Under the pieces are notes generated by a model that was given only the letters and a program-made list of their open reading frames with translations, was not told the DNA's origin and did not search any database. From assembly GCA_021161625.1 (NCBI GenBank), contig JAGHAG010000126.1:1-14677 (forward strand): 14,677 nt of DNA, in the 5' to 3' direction. Below, one piece after another: positions 5,874 to 12,404 of this stretch. Both the position numbers and the translations under genes were made by a program. How positions within the stretch are numbered: the first letter of the stretch is position 1; every line of letters starts with the position of its first letter. The DNA comes from Elusimicrobiota bacterium. GTDB taxonomy: Bacteria; CG03.

Positions 5874-8800
5874 AAAAAGGACGTATTATTAGAGTTGCAG
5901 GGCCTCTTGTTCAGGCAGTTGATTTACCAGGTGTTAAAATGTACGAGGTTGTTCACATAGGAAAACAGGGGCTTATCGGTGAGGTGATAGAAATTCAGGG
6001 AGAGGTTATCTCAATTCAGGTTTATGAAGAGACAGGCGGGATTGCTCCTGGAGAGGAGGTTGAAAGAACCTTTAGTTCCCTTTCGGTTGAACTAGGACCC
6101 GGGCTTATTACCTCAATTTATGATGGAATTCAAAGACCCCTTAATCTTGTAAGAGAAAAGGTTGGTGATTTTATTGTAAGAGGGGTAAAAGTTCCTGCTC
6201 TTAACAGGGACAAAATCTGGCACTTTAAACCACTTGTCAAAGATGGTGATGAGGTTAAGGAGTTTTCAATTCTTGGTGAGGTTGAAGAAACCCCTGCAGT
6301 AAAGACAAAAATAATGGTTCCACCTGGAATTTCAGGCAGGGTGGAAGGAATAAAGGAGGGAAATTTCAAAATAACAGATACAATCTGTAAAGTTGGCGGA
6401 AAAGAGGTTAAAATGTTTTTCAACTGGCCTGTAAGAACACCTCTGCCATATTTGAAAAAAATAGCTGTTTTTGAACCTCTTATTACAGGAACCCGTATTA
6501 TTGATACGTTTTTTCCTGTTGCAAAAGGTGGGACTGCCTGCATCCCCGGACCATTCGGAAGCGGCAAATGTCTTCACCCTGCCACCCCTGTTCTTCTATC
6601 TGATGGAAAAATTCTCGCAATAAAGGAAGTTTATGATATGTATCAGGGAAGAGGAAAAAAGTATAAAAAAGTAAATGAAGAATACACCATCCTTTCAAAA
6701 CCGTTTTGTGTCTTTGGCTGGGACAGAGGCAAAATTAAAAAATTTAAAGTGAAAGCAGTTTATAAAGGCAAAACCTACTCCCTTGTAAAAATTACCACCC
6801 GTTCAGGAAGAACCCTTTCAATAACTCCTGTTCACAAACTTTTTACTTTCAGGGATTTAAAAATAGAAAAAAAGCAAGCGCAGTATCTCAGGGCAGGAGA
6901 ATATCTTATAATGCCAAGAAAAATTTTATCTAAAAGTAAATTGGAAAGAATTCCGTGGCAGAAAATTTTTGAGAATTTCAGAATTGCAGAACCTCAAATT
7001 TTAAAGCAATTTAAAATTATTCTTAAGGAACTGAAAGAGAAATACACCTTCAAAGAAATAGCCAGGAAACTTAATGTTAGTTTTAATTGTTTAATTGGCT
7101 GGTGGACGGGCAAAAACCACCCCCCCTTTAAGGTTGTAAAAAAGCTTTATAGAATTAAAGGGAAAAAACTTCCTGAAATTTTTTATTTTAAAGGAGAAAC
7201 TTCATCTTCCATGACAAAAGTTCCACATAAATGGAGCAGGGAACTTGCTTTATTTTTAGGTCTTATCACGGGAGATGGGCAGGTTAAGGGGAGAAGCATA
7301 AGATTTTACAACACAGACCCACAAATTCAGAAAATTTATGAAAAAACTGTCAAAAAGGTTTTTGATATTAAAGTTAAAAAGGTGAAGATGAGAACCGTTG
7401 AATGTCTTGTTTTTGAAAGCCCGGTTGTAAAAAAACTTCTTGACTTCTTTGGTTTTCCTGAATACAGAAAATCAAAAAATGTAAAATTACCAGTAGGACT
7501 TCTTAAAAATAATGTTGAAATTCTTTCATCTTTCCTGAGCGGTCTTTTTATTACAGATGGAAGTTTCAACAGCAAGAAGGGAGAAATAGAAATAAGTACA
7601 GCAAGTTTTGCTCTTAAGAGGGAACTTTCTTATTTGCTTCTTTTCTGTGGTATAAATGCTACTTTTAGGGAAAAGATTTCTGGAAAGTTTAAGAGTACAA
7701 GAATTTTTATTCGAGGCAAAGAAGAAATAGAAAAGTTTTATAAACTCTGTGTTCTTGCTTCAAAAAAATTTGAGGAAATTGCAAGATACCTCAAATCTTC
7801 AAAGCGCAGTTATAATTCCCGAGACATTGTTCCATTAAATAAAGAGTTTATAAGAGACATTTACGAAAAATGTGGAAAGCCCTATGCAGAATGGAAGAGG
7901 CAGGGTATTGAAATTTTTAATTTTGCAGGTGAAAATATGGGGAAGAAAATTTTCCAAAAATTTGCAGAAGTTTCAGGCGAAAGGGATCTTCAAAAATTTG
8001 CGACAAACCATATTTCAGAAATTTTTATTGACCGAATAGAAAAAATTGAATGGATAAAGAAAGAGCAGGATGTTTATGATATTGAGGTTGAAGATGCGCA
8101 CAATTTTATAGGTGGAGATATTCCCTGCTTTTTTTCAAATACAGTTGTTTTACACCAACTTGCAAAATGGTCTGATGCTGACATAATTGTATATATTGGC
8201 TGCGGTGAAAGAGGAAATGAAATGACAGATGTCCTGATAGAATTTCCTGAACTCAAAGACCCCCGTTCTGGCAGACCACTTCTTGAAAGAACTGTCCTGA
8301 TTGCAAATACATCAAACATGCCTGTTGCTGCCCGTGAAGCATCCATTTATACTGGTATAACAATTGCTGAGTTTTTCAGAAATATGGGATATAAAGTTGC
8401 GGTGATGGCTGACTCCACTTCCCGATGGGCAGAGGCACTAAGAGAAATGTCAGGACGGCTTGAAGAAATGCCAGGAGAAGAGGGGTATCCTGCTTATCTT
8501 GCGTCCCGAATAGCGGCTTTTTACGAAAGAAGTGGTGTTGTTGAGGTAGAAAATCCTCCAAGAAGGGGTTCTGTAAGTGTAATTGGTGCGGTTTCCCCTC
8601 CGGGTGGAGACCTTTCAGACCCTGTTGTTCAGGCAACCTTGAGAATGGTCAAGGTCTTCTGGTCTCTTGAGGACAAACTTGCATATCAGAGACATTTTCC
8701 TGCAATCAACTGGCTTAATTCTTATTCTCTTTATGTGGATGACCTTGAAGAGTTTTACGAAAAAAATGAAATGAAAAATTTTTTGAAAATTAGGGCAAAG

Positions 8801-9175
8801 GCGTTAAAAATTCTGCAGCAGGAAGCAGAGCTTCAGGAAATCGTCCGTCTTGTAGGTTTTGAAGCCCTTTCAGATGAAGACAAACTTATTCTGGATGCTG
8901 CAAAAATGTTCAGAGAAGATTTTCTTCATCAGCATGCTTTTGACCCGCAGGATACTTATACTGAAATGAAAAAACAGTATAAAATGCTCTCAATTATGAT
9001 GATTTATGTAGATGAAGCGAGACAGGCAATAAAAAATGGAATTTCTTTTAGTGAGATTTCTGGGATTCTTGCAAAGGAAAAAATAGCCCGCATGAAATAT
9101 ATGTCTTTAGATGAAATTGAAGAGGTTGAAAAATTACTCAAAGATGAAATGAGAAAACTTTTTGGTGAGGGATAA
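5870..9175 (+). CDS. atpA: V/A-type ATPase catalytic subunit A, interrupted by an intein
   Basis: A 1101-residue precursor: catalytic subunit A of 577 residues (normal size) plus a 524-residue intein. Subunit A hydrolyses or makes ATP at the A/B interface. Residues 1-90 are the beta-barrel domain, followed by the A-specific insert and then the Walker A loop, GPFGSGK ending at K233. The intein starts at C234 and ends at N757; extein residue T758 completes GPFGSGKT after splicing. The C-extein continues with VVLHQLAKWSDAD and the catalytic GERGNE (E780), then MADSTSRWAEALREMSGRLE and the C-terminal helical domain. Because the intein splits the P-loop, the unspliced protein cannot bind nucleotide normally, so pump assembly depends on splicing. 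The start is an ATGA overlap with atpF, and the stop lies 2 bases before atpB. Confidence 0.98.
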   Translation: MKKGRIIRVAGPLVQAVDLPGVKMYEVVHIGKQGLIGEVIEIQGEVISIQVYEETGGIAPGEEVERTFSSLSVELGPGLITSIYDGIQRPLNLVREKVGDFIVRGVKVPALNRDKIWHFKPLVKDGDEVKEFSILGEVEETPAVKTKIMVPPGISGRVEGIKEGNFKITDTICKVGGKEVKMFFNWPVRTPLPYLKKIAVFEPLITGTRIIDTFFPVAKGGTACIPGPFGSGKCLHPATPVLLSDGKILAIKEVYDMYQGRGKKYKKVNEEYTILSKPFCVFGWDRGKIKKFKVKAVYKGKTYSLVKITTRSGRTLSITPVHKLFTFRDLKIEKKQAQYLRAGEYLIMPRKILSKSKLERIPWQKIFENFRIAEPQILKQFKIILKELKEKYTFKEIARKLNVSFNCLIGWWTGKNHPPFKVVKKLYRIKGKKLPEIFYFKGETSSSMTKVPHKWSRELALFLGLITGDGQVKGRSIRFYNTDPQIQKIYEKTVKKVFDIKVKKVKMRTVECLVFESPVVKKLLDFFGFPEYRKSKNVKLPVGLLKNNVEILSSFLSGLFITDGSFNSKKGEIEISTASFALKRELSYLLLFCGINATFREKISGKFKSTRIFIRGKEEIEKFYKLCVLASKKFEEIARYLKSSKRSYNSRDIVPLNKEFIRDIYEKCGKPYAEWKRQGIEIFNFAGENMGKKIFQKFAEVSGERDLQKFATNHISEIFIDRIEKIEWIKKEQDVYDIEVEDAHNFIGGDIPCFFSNTVVLHQLAKWSDADIIVYIGCGERGNEMTDVLIEFPELKDPRSGRPLLERTVLIANTSNMPVAAREASIYTGITIAEFFRNMGYKVAVMADSTSRWAEALREMSGRLEEMPGEEGYPAYLASRIAAFYERSGVVEVENPPRRGSVSVIGAVSPPGGDLSDPVVQATLRMVKVFWSLEDKLAYQRHFPAINWLNSYSLYVDDLEEFYEKNEMKNFLKIRAKALKILQQEAELQEIVRLVGFEALSDEDKLILDAAKMFREDFLHQHAFDPQDTYTEMKKQYKMLSIMMIYVDEARQAIKNGISFSEISGILAKEKIARMKYMSLDEIEEVEKLLKDEMRKLFGEG
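6569..8140 (+). mobile_element. Intein at the VMA-b site with LAGLIDADG homing endonuclease
   Basis: A 524-residue intein in frame within atpA. Splicing motifs: nucleophile C234 at the start of CLHPATPVLLSDGK (block A); block B GRTLSITPVHKLF with T319 and H322; block F VYDIEVEDAHNFIGG (735-749) with H744; block G ending in CFFSN, with the cyclising N757, followed by extein T758. The penultimate residue is Ser, not the common His. Endonuclease motifs: LGLITGDGQV with D469 (block C), a basic KLPVGLL (block D), LSGLFITDGSF with D563 (block E), and SYLLLFCGINATF (block H). Both catalytic aspartates remain, so the endonuclease looks intact. Insertion between the Lys and Thr of the Walker A loop is the VMA-b site used by Pyrococcus and Thermoplasma inteins, and the C-terminal third (SRDIVP, GKPYAEWKRQGIEI, GENM) closely recalls the Pyrococcus element. 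This similarity is from memory, not a search. Confidence 0.97.
7016..7165 (+). other. Helix-turn-helix-like insert within the intein
   Basis: Between splicing block B and endonuclease block C, precursor residues of about 383-432 read as a basic helical unit: ILKELKEKYTFKEIARKL then NVSFNCLIGWWTGK and a further helix. The pattern of T-x-K-E-I-A-x-K-L followed by a turn and N-V-S is typical of helix-turn-helix DNA-binding units. It lies where Pyrococcus VMA inteins, as I recall them, have a much shorter linker. A role in DNA target recognition by the endonuclease is inferred. Confidence 0.5.
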
Positions 9176-9177
9176 AA

Positions 9178-10542
9178 ATGAAAGAGTATAGAAGCATAAG
9201 AAGTATTCAGGGGCCTCTTATAAGGGTCTGGGACATTGAAGAAGTTGGTTTTTCAGAAGTTGCTTTAGTGAAGTTAAAAGATGGGTCTGTCAGAAAAGGA
9301 AGGGTTCTGGATATTTCAAGGGAAAGTGCGCTGGTTCAGTTGTTTGAAGGCACAGAAGGAATAAACCTTGAAGATGCCACTGTTTCTTTTCTGGGCGAAA
9401 CTCTCCATGTAAAAGTTTCAGAGGAGATGCTGGGAAGAATTTTTGATGGTCTTGGAAATCCCATTGACGGCGGTGGAGAGGTTATTCCTGAAAAGAAACT
9501 TGACATTGACGGAGCCCCAATAAATCCGTATGCAAGGGAATATCCAAATGAATTTATTCAAACAGGAATTTCAGCAATAGATGCAATGACAACTCTTGTA
9601 AGGGGGCAGAAACTTCCGATTTTTTCAGGTTCAGGGCTTCCGCATAATGAACTTGCTGCACAGATTGCCCGTCAGGCAAAGGTTCTTGGAAAAGAGGAAA
9701 AATTTGCAGTTGTTTTTGCAGCAATGGGAATTACTTTTGAAGAAGCAAGATTTTTTAGAAGAGAACTTGCAAGAACAGGCGCTCTTGAAAGAAGTGTTCT
9801 TTTTATAAATCTTGCAGATGACCCTGCAATTGAAAGAATTGCAACCCCTCGTGTTGCTCTTACAACAGCAGAGTTTCTTGCATTTGAAAAAGACATGCAT
9901 GTGCTTGTGATTTTGACAGATATGACAAATTACTGCGATGCTCTTCGGGAAATTTCTGCAGCAAGAAAGGAAATCCCTGGAAGACGCGGTTATCCGGGCT
10001 ATATGTATACAGACCTTGCAACAATTTTTGAAAGGGCAGGAAGAATTAAAGGGAAAAAAGGTTCCATCACACAGATACCAATTCTCACAATGCCTGAGGA
10101 TGACAAAACCCATCCAATTCCTGATTTAACTGGTTACATTACAGAAGGACAGATAATTTTATCCCGCTCCCTTACAAAAAAAGGACTATATCCACCAATA
10201 GATGTTCTGCCGTCCCTGTCCCGTCTTAAAGAGAAAGGGATTGGTGAAGGTAAGACCCGAAAAGACCACGGCAATGTAACAGCACAACTTTTTGCCTGTT
10301 ATGCAAGAGGCAAAGAAGCAAAGGAACTTGCTTTGATTCTGGGTGAAGCAGCATTAACAGAAGAAGACCTGCTTTTTTCAAAATTTGCGGATGAGTTTGA
10401 ATCAAGATTTATAAATCAGGGGATTGACGAAGAAAGGGATATTTTTGAAACCCTTGACCTTGGATGGGAACTTCTAAAAATGATACCCCGCAAGGAATTA
10501 AAAAGAGTAAAAGAAGAAGAAATAGAAGAATTTATGAAATGA
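9178..10542 (+). CDS. atpB: V/A-type ATPase non-catalytic subunit B
   Basis: A 454-residue regulatory nucleotide-binding subunit that alternates with A in the A3B3 head. It begins with the family pattern EYRSIRSIQGPLIRV and has QLFEGTEGINLE in the barrel domain. The P-loop position holds the degenerate SGSGLPHN (150-157), as expected for B rather than A. Also diagnostic are LTDMTNYCDALREIS, the GRRGYPGYMYTDL segment (268-280) and ILSRSL with YPPIDVLPSLSRL. Length is normal. The ATG is 2 bases after atpA and follows GTGAGGG, giving a fair ribosome site. The last codons overlap the next gene in ATGA. Subunit D, which normally comes next, does not. Confidence 0.98.
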   Translation: MKEYRSIRSIQGPLIRVWDIEEVGFSEVALVKLKDGSVRKGRVLDISRESALVQLFEGTEGINLEDATVSFLGETLHVKVSEEMLGRIFDGLGNPIDGGGEVIPEKKLDIDGAPINPYAREYPNEFIQTGISAIDAMTTLVRGQKLPIFSGSGLPHNELAAQIARQAKVLGKEEKFAVVFAAMGITFEEARFFRRELARTGALERSVLFINLADDPAIERIATPRVALTTAEFLAFEKDMHVLVILTDMTNYCDALREISAARKEIPGRRGYPGYMYTDLATIFERAGRIKGKKGSITQIPILTMPEDDKTHPIPDLTGYITEGQIILSRSLTKKGLYPPIDVLPSLSRLKEKGIGEGKTRKDHGNVTAQLFACYARGKEAKELALILGEAALTEEDLLFSKFADEFESRFINQGIDEERDIFETLDLGWELLKMIPRKELKRVKEEEIEEFMK

Positions 10543-11642
10543 AGGAAATTAAATTACAGAGACGCCTTGATGAACTTGTAAAAATTATAGAGGATTTACA
10601 CAGATTTAACATTCTTACATATCAGGCAAACAGGGTAAAGGAACTTTACAAATTAATTGTGGAGCAGACAACAAATATCATGAAGACAAAGATAGGCTCG
10701 CTCATGCTTTACAATCCCAAAAAAAATCGTCTTGAGATTGTTGCATCCCGCGGTCTTTCAAAAGAGGTTGTGAAAACCACTTCTCTTCTGCCCGGTGAAG
10801 GAATTGCAGGAAGAGTTTTTGTAGAAGGGGATGCTATTTTTTGTGAAGACATTGAAAAGGACAGAAGGTTTAAAAGGAAAAGCCATGTAAAGTATTATTC
10901 AAAGAGTTTTATCTCAGTTCCTCTTAAAGTTCGCAACAAGGTAATCGGGGTTTTAAATATCAACAACAAAAAATCCCGAAAGCCATTTACAGTTGAAGAA
11001 ATGAAAATCCTGACTGTTATTGCAGATGAAGCAGCAATGACAATAGAAAACATGCAGCTTTTAAAACGAATAGAGGAAGCCTACATAGAGTCAATACAGA
11101 CCCTTGCAAAGGTTGTTGATGAAAGGATGCCTTCAACAAGAGGGCACTCCCGCAGAGTTGCTGAACTGGCGTTTCGCTTTGGCAGGGAACTTGAACTTGA
11201 TGAAAGATTTCTTTTTATTTTAAAAAACGCTGCTTTAATTCACGATATAGGTAAAATTGGAATCCCGGATAAAATTCTTTTAAAACCTTATAAATTAAAT
11301 CCAAAGGAAAGAAAAATTATTCAAAAACATCCGGCAATCGGAGAAACCGTAATCAGCAGAGCTGAATTTTTCAAAGATTTTGTGCCAATTGTTGCGTTTC
11401 ATCACGAATGGTGGAATGGCAAAGGATATCCTCTGGGCTTAAAAGGTGAACAGATACCACTTGGAGCAAGAATTATTTCAATCTGTGATGCGTGGGATGC
11501 TATGACCTCATCCCGACCATACAGAGCCACTCTTTCTAAACAAGAGGCAATAAAGGAACTAAAGAAGTATTCAGGAATACAGTTTGACCCCAGTCTTGTA
11601 AAAGTTTTTTTGAAATTTATTCAAAGAAAGAAAAACCTATGA
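10539..11642 (+). CDS. GAF domain and HD-GYP phosphohydrolase (putative c-di-GMP phosphodiesterase)
   Basis: A 367-residue cytoplasmic protein, start chosen at the ATGA overlap with atpB. Residues 1-30 form a charged helix, 35-180 a GAF sensor domain (GSLMLYNPKKNRLEIVAS, LLPGEGIAGRVF, ISVPLKVRNKVIGVLNI), and 185-360 an HD-GYP domain. Metal ligands are visible: H203, H235-D236 in HDIGK, H264 in KHPAIGE, H288-H289 and D317. The GYP motif is HHEWWNGKGYP (288-298), in which the usual Asp before Gly is Asn. HD-GYP enzymes degrade cyclic di-GMP or related dinucleotides; the GAF ligand is unknown. No transmembrane segment is seen. It occupies the place usually held by ATPase subunit D. The set of metal ligands suggests an active enzyme. 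Confidence 0.93.
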   Translation: MKEIKLQRRLDELVKIIEDLHRFNILTYQANRVKELYKLIVEQTTNIMKTKIGSLMLYNPKKNRLEIVASRGLSKEVVKTTSLLPGEGIAGRVFVEGDAIFCEDIEKDRRFKRKSHVKYYSKSFISVPLKVRNKVIGVLNINNKKSRKPFTVEEMKILTVIADEAAMTIENMQLLKRIEEAYIESIQTLAKVVDERMPSTRGHSRRVAELAFRFGRELELDERFLFILKNAALIHDIGKIGIPDKILLKPYKLNPKERKIIQKHPAIGETVISRAEFFKDFVPIVAFHHEWWNGKGYPLGLKGEQIPLGARIISICDAWDAMTSSRPYRATLSKQEAIKELKKYSGIQFDPSLVKVFLKFIQRKKNL

Positions 11643-12301
11643 AAGAACTTTTTATTCTTTCTACACCAATAGGAAATTTAAAAGACATTACCTTAAGGGC
11701 AGTGGAAGTTTTAAAAGAGGCAGATGTTATTCTCTGTGAAAGCCCGTTTAAAATGCGAAAACTTCTGCATGCTTTAAAGATACAGGGAAAGAAATTTTTT
11801 ACATATAGAGAAAATCCGTATTTCTTTAAAAAGATTTTCAAGCAGTTGGAGAACAAAAAGTGCGTTTTTATAACTTCTGCTGGGACTCCTCTTATTTCAG
11901 ACCCGGGTTTTGGTCTTGTGGATGAAGCATTCAAAAGAAAAATAAAAGTAACACCAATTCCAGGAGTATCTGCCCTTACAACAATTTTAAGTGCCTGTCC
12001 TTTAAAGATGAAAGAATTTGCTTTTCTGGGATTTCTGCCCAGAAGTGAAGGAAAAATAAAAAAGACAATATCAAAATTTCTTGATTTAAAAATACCGGTG
12101 GTTGTTTTTTTAAGTAAAAGGCAGATAAAAAAAGTCGGAGGAGTTTTGGTCAATTTTTATAAAGAAGCAAAAATTTTTGTTGCCCGCGAGATGACAAAAG
12201 CGTATGAAGAATTTCTTCTTTTTAAAAATCCAATTGCTTTTGAAAAATGGAGTGAGGGTGAAATTTTGGGTGAAATTACAATGGTGATTTTGCCAAAATA
12301 A
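11639..12301 (+). CDS. rsmI: 16S rRNA (cytidine(1402)-2'-O)-methyltransferase RsmI, short divergent form
   Basis: A 220-residue tetrapyrrole-methylase-fold protein that should transfer a methyl group from S-adenosylmethionine to the 2'-O of C1402 in 16S rRNA. It shows the RsmI opening LFILSTPIGNLKDITLRAVE, the cofactor motif SAGTPLISDPGFGLV (80-94), PIPGVSALTTILSACPL, FLGFLPRSEGK and the AREMTKAYEE near the C-terminus. It differs from the family in two ways: the usual CEDTR segment reads CESPFKMRK, and the protein lacks the C-terminal extension that brings most RsmI proteins to 270-290 residues. The start is an ATGA overlap with the HD-GYP gene. Family assignment is secure; full activity and exact target are less so. 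Confidence 0.9.
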   Translation: MKELFILSTPIGNLKDITLRAVEVLKEADVILCESPFKMRKLLHALKIQGKKFFTYRENPYFFKKIFKQLENKKCVFITSAGTPLISDPGFGLVDEAFKRKIKVTPIPGVSALTTILSACPLKMKEFAFLGFLPRSEGKIKKTISKFLDLKIPVVVFLSKRQIKKVGGVLVNFYKEAKIFVAREMTKAYEEFLLFKNPIAFEKWSEGEILGEITMVILPK

Positions 12302-12310
12302 AATGATATG

Positions 12311-12385
12311 GAGACAAGGAAATAAAGTGACAAGGTGATAAGGTGACAAGGGAAATTAAAAGTTAAAAGTGAAAAGTGAAAAATG
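12311..12385. repeat. Degenerate 8-base and 7-base tandem repeats before the kinase gene
   Basis: Bases 12311-12350 divide into five 8-base units; the last three are GTGACAAG, GTGATAAG and GTGACAAG. Bases 12358-12385 divide into four 7-base units: AAAAGTT, AAAAGTG twice and AAAAATG. The tract fills the only real gap between rsmI and the kinase gene and shows no intrinsic terminator or clear promoter. It resembles the short tandemly repeated repetitive (STRR) heptamers known from cyanobacteria in form, not necessarily in origin. Confidence 0.8.
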
Positions 12386-12404
12386 GCAGATGAAAAATAA
12401 AAAA

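Noticed and set aside
6569..8140. Insertion sequence or frameshift inside atpA
   Set aside because: The frame stays open, the termini are the Cys and Asn of an intein, and all splicing blocks are present. There are no terminal inverted repeats.
10464..10538. Longer GTG start for the GAF/HD-GYP gene, adding 25 residues
   Set aside because: The added part overlaps atpB by 79 bases and reads as a basic, low-quality sequence. The ATG at 10539 forms a standard ATGA overlap like others in this operon.
11617..12153. 178-residue open frame on the - strand
   Set aside because: It lies opposite rsmI, whose motifs are clear; the antisense translation has no recognisable features.
12311..12385. CRISPR-like array
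   Set aside because: Units are 7-8 bases, directly adjacent and without spacers, which is a microsatellite and not a CRISPR array.
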